From positions 1 to 64,000 of the forward strand of contig CACEFQ010000001.1 of the NCBI GenBank assembly GCA_902558885.1: a stretch of DNA of 64,000 nucleotides. The letters run 5' to 3'. The notes below the pieces were generated by a model, which saw only the letters and a program-made list of their open reading frames with translations, had not been told where the DNA came from and searched no databases. The DNA comes from an uncultured SAR116 cluster alpha proteobacterium (GTDB taxonomy: Bacteria > Pseudomonadota > Alphaproteobacteria > Puniceispirillales > Marisalimonadaceae). The position numbers were made by a program, and so were the translations under genes. Shown here piece by piece: positions 18,130 through 26,965 of the stretch. Position 1 is the first letter of the stretch, and each line of letters begins with the position of its first letter.

Positions 18130-19302
18130 ATGTCATATCAAAAACCTTATCAAGGTTTAAAAGTTATAGATTTTTCTCAAGGTGTTGCTGGTCCATATTG
18201 CGGAATGCTTTTGGCTCAACACGGCGCAGAGGTAATTAAGATAGAACCTAAAGATGGTGATTGGGCAAGAAATCTTGGACAGGAGTATGGAGAACATTCT
18301 GCTTTTTCGGTAGCAGCTAACTTAGGTAAAAAAAGTATTATAATTGATTTGAAGAATAAAAAAAGCCAATCTATTTTAGATAAAATTATTAAACAATCCG
18401 ATATTTTTATTGAAGGGTTTCGACCAGGGGTAATAACACGTCTTGGTTATGATTATGACAGGCTAAAAAAAATAAATCCAAAATTAATTTATTTATCTAT
18501 ATCAGGGTTTGGACAAATTGGACCTATGAGTCAGAAGCCTGCTATGGATCCTGTTCTTCAAGCTTTTACAGGTTTTATGTCAGAAAACAAAGGCCCAGAC
18601 GATATTCCTCATAGAACACCTGTTATTATATTTGATATGACTACTGCTTTATACGCAACTCAGTTAATATCAGCATCCTTATATGCAAGAATAAATGAGA
18701 GGTTTGGAAGAAAGATTGAAATAAGCCTAATGGAAGCAGCGGCGGCAATGCAATCTATAAGACTTATGAGTGGATATATGGAAGGGCCTTATACTCATGC
18801 TTCATCTCCCTCTGGAACATTTAAAACCAAAGATGGTTGGATACAGATTATAGTTGTAAAAAATCATGAATTCCTCAAATTTTGTAATGCTATTGGTTGG
18901 AAAAAATTTATTAACGATAAACGTTTTGTAAATAATGCAGAAAGAAGAAAACATGAAGCAATTCTTTCAAAAGAAGTCCAAAAACTATTTATTAAAGAAA
19001 AAACTGACTATTGGAAAAACTTACTTAACAATTATGAAGTTCAAAACGAAAAGGTACAAAACTACAAAGAATTTATAGAAAGTGAGCAAACAAAAGCATT
19101 AGATTTAATTTCTTGGTTAAAACAACCATCTACTGAAGAAATATGGCCAGTTCCAAATATTCCAGGGATGCCAAAATTAACAAATGATAATGAACTTTCT
19201 AAAGCACCATCTTTAGGTCAGCATTCAAAAGAAATTTTGAAATCTTTAGGTTATAAAGATCGTCAGATAGATGATCTTATTAAAGAAGAAGTTATAAAAT
19301 AA
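18130..19302 (+). CDS. family III CoA-transferase (CaiB/BaiF)
   Basis: 390 residues from ATG 18130, which has GAGGAG just upstream; the ATG at 18118 would put that site inside the gene. From this start the catalytic aspartate of the family falls at D169 (IIFDMTTALYA), the same number as in CaiB and formyl-CoA transferase. N-terminal GLKVIDFSQGVAGPYCGMLL and AEVIKIEP are the standard CoA-binding opening. It transfers CoA between carboxylates; donor and acceptor cannot be inferred. A hot-dog acyl-CoA hydratase (26093-26941) and a 3-hydroxyisobutyrate-dehydrogenase-like gene nearby could share a pathway. Single gene, convergent with a tiny membrane ORF. Confidence 0.88.
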   Translation: MSYQKPYQGLKVIDFSQGVAGPYCGMLLAQHGAEVIKIEPKDGDWARNLGQEYGEHSAFSVAANLGKKSIIIDLKNKKSQSILDKIIKQSDIFIEGFRPGVITRLGYDYDRLKKINPKLIYLSISGFGQIGPMSQKPAMDPVLQAFTGFMSENKGPDDIPHRTPVIIFDMTTALYATQLISASLYARINERFGRKIEISLMEAAAAMQSIRLMSGYMEGPYTHASSPSGTFKTKDGWIQIIVVKNHEFLKFCNAIGWKKFINDKRFVNNAERRKHEAILSKEVQKLFIKEKTDYWKNLLNNYEVQNEKVQNYKEFIESEQTKALDLISWLKQPSTEEIWPVPNIPGMPKLTNDNELSKAPSLGQHSKEILKSLGYKDRQIDDLIKEEVIK

Positions 19303-19303
19303 A

Positions 19304-19408
19304 TTATAATATTCCAGTGATAGTAAATAGTAGAGGAAAAAAAATTATCACTGCTAAAATTGTTTCTGATTTAAAGCTTTCAGTAAACGTGTATTCATCT
19401 TTACTCAT
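19304..19408 (-). CDS. putative 34-aa single-pass membrane protein
   Basis: Too short for routine calling. It reads MSKDEYTFTESFKSE, then a hydrophobic helix ILAVIIFFPLLFTITGIL at the very C-terminus, i.e. a tail-anchored layout. AAGGAA lies seven bases before the ATG, a better ribosome site than many neighbours have. The stop sits two bases from the CoA-transferase stop. Function unknown. It starts 99 bases from, and runs opposite to, another tiny membrane ORF at 19508. Coding status is inferred only from ribosome site plus amphipathic/hydrophobic organisation. Confidence 0.45.
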   Translation of the reverse strand: MSKDEYTFTESFKSETILAVIIFFPLLFTITGIL

Positions 19409-19507
19409 AATCTATTCCTTTTGTTTTTTTATTACTTTATTTTTTTTTTTATAGAATTCAAGTCTTTTTAAATTTATTATAGTTTAATTAAGAGTTAGGG
19501 GGTAGTC

Positions 19508-19630
19508 ATGACTTTCATATTTGGAATAATAATTGCTGCATTAGTTTTTTTCTTTTCAAATGAAATTCAAGAAATTATGGTTACAACTGGTTTAAGAGAC
19601 TATTTGGTAAGTTGGCTTCAATCTTGGTGA
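19508..19630 (+). CDS. putative 40-aa membrane protein
   Basis: An ATG preceded by a TTAGGGGG ribosome-like site opens a 40-codon frame. It has an N-terminal hydrophobic helix (TFIFGIIIAALVFFF) and a soluble tail ending in DYLVSWLQSW. It is not a family I recognise. It lies in the 419-base stretch between the CoA-transferase and GMC oxidoreductase genes, divergent from the 34-aa ORF. The rest of that stretch (19409-19507 and 19631-19721) is AT-rich spacer with poly-T tracts and nothing else I can name. Confidence 0.4.
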   Translation: MTFIFGIIIAALVFFFSNEIQEIMVTTGLRDYLVSWLQSW

Positions 19631-19721
19631 TTTCTGATAATTTTTGTAATTGTATAAAAATAATCTTTAATTATTATCAATTCTTAAAGATAATTCTAAT
19701 TTAATAATTTGGACCTTAATA

Positions 19722-21362
19722 ATGATCAATAATTTTGACTACATCGTAGTAGGAGCAGGTTCTTCTGGTTGTGTTTTGGCCAATAGACTAAGTGCAGATG
19801 GAAAAAAATCAGTATGTTTGTTAGAAGCAGGACCTCCTGATTGGAACCCTTTTATACATATTCCAGCTGGATTTATTAAAACACTTGTAAATCCAAATGT
19901 GAACTGGTTGTTTAAAGCTGAACCTAGTTGGGGCACAGATGGAAGAATAATAGATATTCCAAGAGGTAAGACACTGGGTGGATCAAGCTCAATTAATGGT
20001 ATGGTTTTTAATAGAGGACAAAATCTAGATTTTGATACTTGGGCTCAAAAAGGTAACAAAGGTTGGAGTTATTCGGATTTACTTCCATATTTTAAAAAGT
20101 ATGAAAAAAGATATGGTGTATATGATGAAACTTACAGAGGAACAAAAGGAGAATTACCCATAACTGATCTCGAATACCGAGATCCATTATGTGAAGCTTT
20201 CATAAAAGGTGCAATAGAAAATGGAATACCATTAAATAAAGACTATAATGGTGAATTCCAAGAAGGGGTCTCGTATGTACAACGAAACACACGAGGAAGA
20301 TTTAGAGTAAGTGCAGCAAAAGCATTTTTGAATCCAGCAAAATCCAGAAGTAATCTTCAAATTATAACAAATGCATTTGTAACAAAAATTACTTTTAAAA
20401 ACAAAACAGCTACAGGTGTAGAATACTTTAAAGGTGGTAGAAGAGGTGAAAAGGTTAATCTTTTAGCAAATAAAGAGGTGATTTTATCATCAGGAGTTAT
20501 TAAATCACCTCATTTACTTCATATGTCAGGTATTGGTCCAGCTGAAGATCTTCAAAAAATAGGTATTGATGTTGTTCACGATCTAAAAGGTGTTGGAATG
20601 AACTTAAGAGATCATTTCGCTCCAAGATTAACAGCGAGAGCAAAAAATGTTGAGACCATAAATGAAAAAGCTAGAGGAATAAAACTTCTAAGAGAAATTG
20701 GAAAGTACGTTATTGGTAAACAATCAATAGTTAACTTGAGTCCTACATTAGTATATTGTTTTTGGCACTCTAATGAAGAAATTAAAAATCACGATCTTCA
20801 AATGACTTTTACTCCAGCATCATACAAAGAAGGTGTTCAATCAACTTTAGATACTGAGCCTGGATTTACTGTAACTGCATGGCAGCAAAGACCAGAATCA
20901 CTTGGTTGGATTAAATCTAAAAATAATGATCCATTCGATTCACCAATTATCCAACCCAATTACTTAGATGCAGAAGAAGACAAAAGAGTTGTAGTAGCTG
21001 GATTAAAATTATCTAGAAGACTAATGAATTCTAAAGCTCTATCAAATTATTTTGATTATGAAGTTTATCCTGGAATAGAAAAAGAAAGTGATGAAGAATT
21101 ACTTCAAGTTGCGAGAGAAAGAGGAACAACAACTTATCATCAGATGGGAACATGTAGAATGGGTCCAAAATCAGATCCAACAGCAGTTGTAGATCATAAT
21201 CTTAAAATCTATGGCTTAAAAAATATTAGGGTTGTTGATGCTTCGATTATGCCAACAATGCTCTCTGCCAATTTACACTCTGGAGCTACATTAATAGGAG
21301 AAAAAGGTTCAGATTTAGTGCTTGGTAACGAACCAATTGATCCAATATTGTTAAATTATTAA
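19722..21362 (+). CDS. GMC-family FAD oxidoreductase (choline/alcohol dehydrogenase-like)
   Basis: 546 residues. The FAD Rossmann motif GAGSSGCVLANRLS is at 11-24. GGSSSINGMVFNRG is GMC signature 1, and SSGVIKSPHLLHMSGIGP is signature 2. The active-site base sits in TYHQMGTCRMG near residue 470, with the second conserved segment SANLHSGATLIGEKG. This is the layout of choline dehydrogenase and PEG/alcohol dehydrogenases. No betaine aldehyde dehydrogenase (betB) is adjacent, so choline should not be assumed as substrate. The GST-like gene follows by 24 bases and is probably co-transcribed. Confidence 0.88.
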   Translation: MINNFDYIVVGAGSSGCVLANRLSADGKKSVCLLEAGPPDWNPFIHIPAGFIKTLVNPNVNWLFKAEPSWGTDGRIIDIPRGKTLGGSSSINGMVFNRGQNLDFDTWAQKGNKGWSYSDLLPYFKKYEKRYGVYDETYRGTKGELPITDLEYRDPLCEAFIKGAIENGIPLNKDYNGEFQEGVSYVQRNTRGRFRVSAAKAFLNPAKSRSNLQIITNAFVTKITFKNKTATGVEYFKGGRRGEKVNLLANKEVILSSGVIKSPHLLHMSGIGPAEDLQKIGIDVVHDLKGVGMNLRDHFAPRLTARAKNVETINEKARGIKLLREIGKYVIGKQSIVNLSPTLVYCFWHSNEEIKNHDLQMTFTPASYKEGVQSTLDTEPGFTVTAWQQRPESLGWIKSKNNDPFDSPIIQPNYLDAEEDKRVVVAGLKLSRRLMNSKALSNYFDYEVYPGIEKESDEELLQVARERGTTTYHQMGTCRMGPKSDPTAVVDHNLKIYGLKNIRVVDASIMPTMLSANLHSGATLIGEKGSDLVLGNEPIDPILLNY

Positions 21363-21386
21363 TTACAGTTTTATAAGAGGAAAATT

Positions 21387-22259
21387 GTGACAAAATCAGA
21401 AAAATATGTGCCTCCAAAAAAATGGGTTTGGGATAAAGAAAATGGTGGAAAATTTGCAAATATTAATAGGCCAATCTCTGGTAGCACCCATGTAAAAGAT
21501 CTTCCAATTGGCGAACATCCATTTCAACTTTACTCTCAAGGAACACCAAATGGAGTCAAAGTTACAATTATGCTTGAAGAACTGCTTAATTTGGGTATTC
21601 AAGAAGCTGAGTATGATGCGTGGTTAATAAGGATTGGCGATGGGGATCAATTTGGTTCTGGTTTTGTAGAAATTAATCCAAATTCAAAAATACCAAGTTT
21701 GTTAGATAGATCTGAAAATGAGCCTATAAGAATTTTTGAATCTGGTTCAATATTATTATATTTAGCTGATAAATTTAATAAATTCATTCCTAAAAAATTT
21801 GAAAATAGGACAGAATGTCTTAACTGGTTATTTTGGCAAATGGCAAGTACACCTTATTTAGGAGGAGGTTTTGGTCATTTTTATGCTTATGCTCCAGAAA
21901 AATATGAATATCCAATTGATCGATTTGCTATGGAAGTTAAAAGACAATTAGATGTTCTAGATAAATTACTATCTGACAAAAATTTTATTTGTTGTGAAGA
22001 ATATACTATAGCTGATATATCAATTTGGTCATGGTATGGAGCCTTAGTATTAGGCAGGTTGTATAACGCAGAAGAATTTTTGGATGTAAAAACATACAAA
22101 AATGTTCTGCGATGGGCAAAAAAAATTAATGATAGACAGGCTGTCAAAAGAGGGATCATGGTAAATAAAATTAAAGGTAATCCATCATCTCAGCTTCATG
22201 AAAGACATAGTTCATCTGACTTCATACATAAAACTCAAGATAAATTAGAAAAATTATAA
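21387..22259 (+). CDS. yghU: glutathione S-transferase family protein, YghU type
   Basis: 290 residues from GTG, with AGAGGA six bases upstream. The long N-terminal extension (YVPPKKWVWDKENGGKFANI, then NRPISG) before the thioredoxin-like domain is characteristic of YghU/YfcG-type Nu-class enzymes, as is the HPFQLYSQGTPNGVKVTIMLEE segment. An all-alpha domain follows from about residue 130. Nu-class GSTs bind two glutathiones and have disulfide-bond reductase and peroxidase activity. It follows the GMC gene and could protect against or process its aldehyde/peroxide products. Subfamily call is good. Confidence 0.85.
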   Translation: MTKSEKYVPPKKWVWDKENGGKFANINRPISGSTHVKDLPIGEHPFQLYSQGTPNGVKVTIMLEELLNLGIQEAEYDAWLIRIGDGDQFGSGFVEINPNSKIPSLLDRSENEPIRIFESGSILLYLADKFNKFIPKKFENRTECLNWLFWQMASTPYLGGGFGHFYAYAPEKYEYPIDRFAMEVKRQLDVLDKLLSDKNFICCEEYTIADISIWSWYGALVLGRLYNAEEFLDVKTYKNVLRWAKKINDRQAVKRGIMVNKIKGNPSSQLHERHSSSDFIHKTQDKLEKL

Positions 22260-22267
22260 ATTTTTTT

Positions 22268-23026
22268 TTATAATTCTTCAATTCCCAGATCTGCAATATA
22301 TCTTCTGTGCCATGTTGGACTAATTGTTAACTCGTTTATACATACATGCCTAGGCATCTGACATAAGAATGCTATTGTTTCACCTAAATCATCTGGTTGT
22401 AACATTTTATTTTTTTGTTCAATAGAGAGTTTTTTCGGACGTTTGTCTAATATTGCTGTTGAAACTTCACCTGGGCATAATGCAGTAGCTCTAATACCAA
22501 GATTACAATATTTCATATTAATCGTTTCTGTCATAGCGTTGAGCGCATGTTTCGAAGAAGTATATGACACACCCGATAATAAACTTACATGGTTACCAGA
22601 CCATGAAGATACATTAATAATTAACCCATCTTTTTTATCTTTCATAAATGGTATAACTGCCTTGCAGCAGTAAAATAAACCATTAATGTTGGTTTGTATT
22701 ACTTGGTCCCATTCATTTTCATCAATATTATCCCAATCTCTTTTTTCTATATTAATTCCAGCACAATTTACTAAAACATCTATATGCTCAATTTCATTTT
22801 TTAATGTATAAATAAGATCTCTTACAGATTGTTTATTAGAAATATCAACAGGTTTTATTTCAGTATCTCTATCACATTTATAAGCTGTATCTTGAAGAGT
22901 TTGAATATTTCTACCTGATAAAATTACTTTCATACCAAGTTTAGATAATTTTATAGCCGCATCTTGTCCAATACCTGATCCTGCACCTGTTATCCAGGCT
23001 ACTTTATTTTTTAAATTTCTTATCAT
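22268..23026 (-). CDS. SDR-family oxidoreductase
   Basis: 252 residues, classical SDR: TGAGSGIG at 13-20, NCAGINIEKRDWDNI near 88, a catalytic Ser in NVSSWSG and YTSSK as the Tyr/Lys pair. A serine-rich pocket and the C-terminal PTWHRRYIADLGIEEL, lacking the usual DGG ending, set it apart from FabG-type members. It is followed upstream by another SDR gene on the same strand with 34 bases between, so the pair is likely one operon. The substrate is unknown. It converges on the YghU gene with eight bases between stops. Confidence 0.82.
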   Translation of the reverse strand: MIRNLKNKVAWITGAGSGIGQDAAIKLSKLGMKVILSGRNIQTLQDTAYKCDRDTEIKPVDISNKQSVRDLIYTLKNEIEHIDVLVNCAGINIEKRDWDNIDENEWDQVIQTNINGLFYCCKAVIPFMKDKKDGLIINVSSWSGNHVSLLSGVSYTSSKHALNAMTETINMKYCNLGIRATALCPGEVSTAILDKRPKKLSIEQKNKMLQPDDLGETIAFLCQMPRHVCINELTISPTWHRRYIADLGIEEL

Positions 23027-23060
23027 TTATTTTACCCTCATATATTATGCATAAATAAAT

Positions 23061-23864
23061 CTACTGTGCTGTTAAGCCCCCATCAACAACAAGACTAGAA
23101 CCTGTCATAAAACTTGAAGCGTCAGAGGATAAGAATAAAATTGTTTTAGCGACTTCATCAGCTGTCCCAAGACGACCAATAGGTGTTTGATTAATACCTG
23201 AAGAATAAGATTCTTCTGCTGTCATTCCTGGATTTTGATTAATCCTTGCATTAGCAACTTGTTTTCCCATTTCAGTGTCAATTATACCTGGATGTACTTG
23301 ATTAATTCTAATAGGATAATTTTTTTTTCCAAAATATATAGCCATTGATTTTGTGAAAGTAGTAATCCCGCCTTTTGTCATTGAATATAATGGGTCAAGT
23401 TGAGAGCCAACAAGACCAGCCACAGAGCTTAAATTAATTATAGTACTTCCAAATTTTGTTTTCTTTCCTGCATCTGTCAATAAGGGCACTAAATGTTTAA
23501 TGCCAAGAAAAACTCCTGTTAAATTAATTGATATTAGTTTTTGATATTCTTCTTGTGAAACACTATCAATATCTTTGCCAATCCAAATACCCGCATTATT
23601 TACTAATATATCAACTAAGATTTTTTTATTTTTTAAAACATTTGAAAAATCAATCCATTCAATCTCATTAGAAACATTTATTTGATAAAAATCTGATTTA
23701 ACACCTAATTCAGAAACTTCTTTTACGGTCTTTAAACCTTCATGTTTATCGATATCTAATATATATACATTTGCTCCAGCATTTGCCAAAGCAACACAAA
23801 CACTTTTACCAATCCCTTTTGATCCACCTGTGACTATTGCGTTTTTGCCTTTTAAATCTCTCAA
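23061..23864 (-). CDS. SDR-family oxidoreductase (classical, FabG/cyclopentanol dehydrogenase-like)
   Basis: 267 residues from a TTG with AAGGAA upstream. Motifs: TGGSKGIG at 12-19, an Asp-rich end of beta-2 (ILDIDKHEG) indicating NAD preference, NNAGIWIG, NLSSVAG, YSMTK for the catalytic Tyr/Lys, and the typical C-terminal SSLVVDGGLTAQ. It resembles alcohol dehydrogenases acting on small secondary alcohols, but the family is too broad to assign a substrate. First gene of a two-SDR unit. The 198 bases upstream to the divergent FrnE-like gene are AT-rich with no structure I can name. Confidence 0.84.
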   Translation of the reverse strand: MRDLKGKNAIVTGGSKGIGKSVCVALANAGANVYILDIDKHEGLKTVKEVSELGVKSDFYQINVSNEIEWIDFSNVLKNKKILVDILVNNAGIWIGKDIDSVSQEEYQKLISINLTGVFLGIKHLVPLLTDAGKKTKFGSTIINLSSVAGLVGSQLDPLYSMTKGGITTFTKSMAIYFGKKNYPIRINQVHPGIIDTEMGKQVANARINQNPGMTAEESYSSGINQTPIGRLGTADEVAKTILFLSSDASSFMTGSSLVVDGGLTAQ

Positions 23865-24062
23865 ATTATTTCCTTTTCATAAAAATTATTTAAAAATTTT
23901 ATTTGTTAATATCATATTCATAAGTCTATATATTTTGATAAATTTTGAAATCTTAATTTGTTTTTCATAATAAATCATAATCAAGATTTTTATTTTTATT
24001 AAATTTACAATTTAAAAATTTCTATCTAGTGTAAATTTAATTGTTCAAATTTTAGGTATCAT

Positions 24063-24677
24063 ATGAGTTCTTATAAATTAGAAGTGTTCACTGATTACGT
24101 ATGTCCTTGGTGCTATCTTGGTGATTCAAGAGTTAAAAAATTAAAAAAAGTATTTAATATAGGTATAGAAATAATTCACTTTCCATTGCACCCTGATACC
24201 CCAAAAGAAGGTAAATCTTTATTAGATCTGTTTGGTACCAATCAAGAAGATATTGATAATAAGAATCAAAACATGAAAAATTTGATGTCCAATGAAAATC
24301 TCCCTTACAGGAATCGAACTCATACTTTTAATAGTAGACTAGCGCAAGAAATAAGCTCTTGGGCTCAATCTTTAGATAATGAAACATCAATTCATGATAA
24401 TTTCTTTGAAGCATATTTTGTTAAGGGATTAAATATTGGTTTAGAAAGCGTAATATTGGAAATTGTAGCAAAATCAGGATTAGATGAGAATGAGGCTAAT
24501 GATATAATAAAAAATCGAACATTTAAAAGTTCAGTTGACAAAGACTGGCAAAAATCCAGAACATGCGGTGTTACTGGAGTTCCTACTTATGTATATAATA
24601 GTCATAGTGTTGTTGGTGCGCAACCATTTGAAAATCTAGTTGAATTTTTAAATCATTTTGGTGTTCCCAAATTATAA
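24063..24677 (+). CDS. DsbA-family thiol oxidoreductase, FrnE-like
   Basis: 204 residues. Thioredoxin-fold opening (LEVFTDYVCPWCYLGDSR) with the C14-P-W-C17 redox pair, a helical insertion, and the cis-proline loop in GVTGVPTYVYN. No signal peptide, so it acts in the cytosol, as FrnE-type members do. Those members are cytosolic isomerase/oxidoreductases related to 2-hydroxychromene-2-carboxylate isomerase. The C-x-x-C pair favours redox over isomerase function. The flavodoxin-like gene begins 13 bases after the stop, suggesting a small redox operon. Confidence 0.85.
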   Translation: MSSYKLEVFTDYVCPWCYLGDSRVKKLKKVFNIGIEIIHFPLHPDTPKEGKSLLDLFGTNQEDIDNKNQNMKNLMSNENLPYRNRTHTFNSRLAQEISSWAQSLDNETSIHDNFFEAYFVKGLNIGLESVILEIVAKSGLDENEANDIIKNRTFKSSVDKDWQKSRTCGVTGVPTYVYNSHSVVGAQPFENLVEFLNHFGVPKL

Positions 24678-24690
24678 ATATGATTTTAAT

Positions 24691-25155
24691 ATGAAGAAAA
24701 AAAACATTTTATTTATCCATCATTCTCCATCTGAAAATACCAAAAAATTATCTAAGCTTGTAGAAAACAAGATTAAAACTGTAAACTCAAATATAAATTT
24801 AAAAATGCTAAATTTGAACGAGGCAAGTACATCCTCTTTTAAAGAAATAGATGGTCTAATAATTGGAACAACTGAAAACTTTGGATACATGTCAGGTTTA
24901 ACAAAAGATTTTTTTGATAGATGTTATAATGATTTAAAAGGCAAAACAGAAGGTCTTCCTATTATTTACTATATTCGAGCAGGATTGGATGGGGAAGGTT
25001 GCAAAGTTGCTTTAAATAAAATTTTAACAGGTTTACGATGGAAACAGGTTTTACCCCCTTTAATACTCAAAGGTTCTTGGCAACAAGGTTATATGAAACA
25101 ATTAGAAAAATTTGTTTTAACTTTTGCCAGTGGTATCGAATTAGGCATTTACTAA
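24691..25155 (+). CDS. flavodoxin-like/NAD(P)H-dependent FMN reductase family protein
   Basis: 154 residues from ATG 24691 (MKKKNILFIHHSPSENTKKL). An in-frame ATG 33 bases earlier would overlap the FrnE-like gene and adds a non-family leader. The FMN phosphate loop is HSPSENTKKL; GLIIGTTENFGYMSGLTKDFFDRCY is the flavin-contact region seen in NADPH-dependent FMN reductases and NAD(P)H oxidoreductases. Likely binds FMN in the cytosol; redox partner unknown. Its stop codon overlaps that of the convergent dehydrogenase gene by four bases. Confidence 0.7.
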   Translation: MKKKNILFIHHSPSENTKKLSKLVENKIKTVNSNINLKMLNLNEASTSSFKEIDGLIIGTTENFGYMSGLTKDFFDRCYNDLKGKTEGLPIIYYIRAGLDGEGCKVALNKILTGLRWKQVLPPLILKGSWQQGYMKQLEKFVLTFASGIELGIY

Positions 25156-25997
25156 TTATTTGGAAATGTTGGAATATTTTTTAATCCATTCAAAAGAGCA
25201 TTTTGAAAATTAACCATTGCATCGTTAGTACTAGAATTTGAATTAGCTAATCCATCCAAAAAACTTCTTACATCTTTTTCTAAAATTGCAATTGTATTAT
25301 CTGTGTTATAGTTTTCTTTAGCCCAATCTATATTTTCTAAATTTTCACTAAACCAAGTTTGACCTGATGAACTATTTAAAATTTTTAGTAATTGATTAGT
25401 TGTGATATTTAAATTTTTAGCCTCAGATAGGACATGTCTTACAGCTAAAACTGAACAAGATGCTACAAAATTATTTAAAACTTTAACAGACATCCCAGAA
25501 CCAAATTCTCCAATATGATAAATTTTATCACCTAAAATATTTAAAATTGGTAAAATTTTTTCAAACTCATTTACCTTAGATCCAACCATAAAAGTTAGTG
25601 ATGCATCTTGTGCTCTCATTGGAGCTCCTGACATTGGCGCTTCTATCATTGTAATATTATCAGGTGATTGTAGAAAAAATTTTTTTAAAAAGGCAGGAGA
25701 TAGTGTTGAACATATTATAATTGTTTTAGGTGAATTTAATTTAAAAAGTCCATTATGACCTTCACAAAGTTCTAATGTCTGATCTATATCTCTAACTGCA
25801 CTTAAAATAATATCTGATTTATCAAAAAACTCTGCTTTTGATGAGATGAATTTATCTTTTAAAGTAGGAAAATTATCTTTTGATCGTATATCATATCCAA
25901 TAGCTTTGATTCTATTTTTCAACAGAACTTCCAACATAGGTAGTCCCATAGTTCCACATCCTGCAATTCCAATATTTAATTTTAGAATATCGTTCAT
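25152..25997 (-). CDS. 3-hydroxyisobutyrate dehydrogenase-family NAD(P)-dependent oxidoreductase
   Basis: 281 residues from ATG 25997, which has GAGG six bases upstream. The N-terminal GIAGCGTMGLPM is the cofactor motif of the beta-hydroxyacid dehydrogenases. EAPMSGAPMRAQDASLTFMVG is the substrate-binding stretch, and the catalytic lysine is in GSGMSVKVLNN. Family members include HIBADH (valine), tartronate semialdehyde reductase and phenylserine dehydrogenase-like enzymes; choice between them is not possible here. The divergent neighbour is a hot-dog acyl-CoA hydratase, consistent with a branched acid pathway. Confidence 0.8.
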   Translation of the reverse strand: MNDILKLNIGIAGCGTMGLPMLEVLLKNRIKAIGYDIRSKDNFPTLKDKFISSKAEFFDKSDIILSAVRDIDQTLELCEGHNGLFKLNSPKTIIICSTLSPAFLKKFFLQSPDNITMIEAPMSGAPMRAQDASLTFMVGSKVNEFEKILPILNILGDKIYHIGEFGSGMSVKVLNNFVASCSVLAVRHVLSEAKNLNITTNQLLKILNSSSGQTWFSENLENIDWAKENYNTDNTIAILEKDVRSFLDGLANSNSSTNDAMVNFQNALLNGLKNIPTFPNN

Positions 25998-26092
25998 ATT
26001 TATCCTCAATTATTTGCTATAGTTAACTTGTTTTAGATTATAATTTTTAATATATTAAATAAAATTTATCTAAAATCACAAAAGAAATCATA

Positions 26093-26941
26093 ATGAATGT
26101 TGACGTAAACGAACTAAAATCTTGGATAGGTAATGAAGAAACTACATTCGATGAAGTAACAAAATCGTTGGAATCTAGGTTTAGAGCAACGCTTGATATT
26201 GATCCAGATGACCCAAAAAATGGTGAAATAGCTTCATCTGGCTTACATTGGGCGCTAGGACCAGCTGTTGTTAGATCCTCTTTGCTTGGAAAAGACTCTC
26301 ATCCAAAAAAAGGAGATTTTTTACCTCCTGTCCCTCTTCCTAGAAGAATGTGGGCTGGATGTCGAACACATTTTTTTCATTCATTGAAAATAGGCGATGA
26401 AGTAAAAAAAATATCTAAGGTGATAGATATCAATTTAAAAAATGGCAAGTCAGGTATGTTATGTTTTGTAACAGCAAAATATCAGTTTTTTGTAAAAGAT
26501 AAGCTAATGATAGAAGAAGAGCATGATCTTGTTTATAGAGATATAGAAAAAACAAAAAATATTGTGATTATTAAAAATGATTTACCATTTGAAAAGTCGG
26601 ATTATGAAGAAAAAATTTATACACATCCAACAATGTTGTTCAGATATTCAGCAATTACATTTAATGGTCATAGAATTCATTATGATTACCCTTATTCCAC
26701 TGAAGAAGAAGGATATAAAGATTTAGTATTTCATGGGCCACTTCAAGCAACTCTTATGTTAAGAGCAGCAGAAAAATATAAAAAAGCAAAAGCGCATTTT
26801 TTCTCACATAGAGGCGTTGCACCTGTATATGCAAATGACAATTTATTTATTAATATTGAAAATAGTGAAAATGGTAATCTGAATTGCTTTACGAGTACAA
26901 AAGATGCAGGCATTACAATGAAGGGTGAAGCAAAATTTTAA
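26093..26941 (+). CDS. FAS1-like/MaoC hot-dog acyl-CoA hydratase (mesaconyl-C4-CoA hydratase/HTD2-like)
   Basis: 282 residues. The N-terminal half carries the FAS1-like hot-dog features of this family (GLHWALGPAVVRSSLLGKD, PLPRRMWAG). The C-terminal half has the MaoC-type active site: FRYSAITFNGHRIHYDYPY followed by VFHGPLQATLM. Relatives hydrate unsaturated acyl-CoAs: mesaconyl-C4-CoA in the 3-hydroxypropionate cycle, or 3-hydroxyacyl thioesters in mitochondria. In Proteobacteria they often sit with CaiB-type CoA-transferases, and one lies 7 kb upstream. Substrate not assignable. The glutathione reductase gene follows by 24 bases. Confidence 0.8.
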   Translation: MNVDVNELKSWIGNEETTFDEVTKSLESRFRATLDIDPDDPKNGEIASSGLHWALGPAVVRSSLLGKDSHPKKGDFLPPVPLPRRMWAGCRTHFFHSLKIGDEVKKISKVIDINLKNGKSGMLCFVTAKYQFFVKDKLMIEEEHDLVYRDIEKTKNIVIIKNDLPFEKSDYEEKIYTHPTMLFRYSAITFNGHRIHYDYPYSTEEEGYKDLVFHGPLQATLMLRAAEKYKKAKAHFFSHRGVAPVYANDNLFINIENSENGNLNCFTSTKDAGITMKGEAKF

Positions 26942-26965
26942 ATAATTTTTTATTCTGGAGATTTT

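Noticed and set aside
19722-21362. Choline dehydrogenase (betA) assignment
   Set aside because: The GMC fold is clear, but no betaine aldehyde dehydrogenase or choline transporter is present, so the specific substrate is unsupported.
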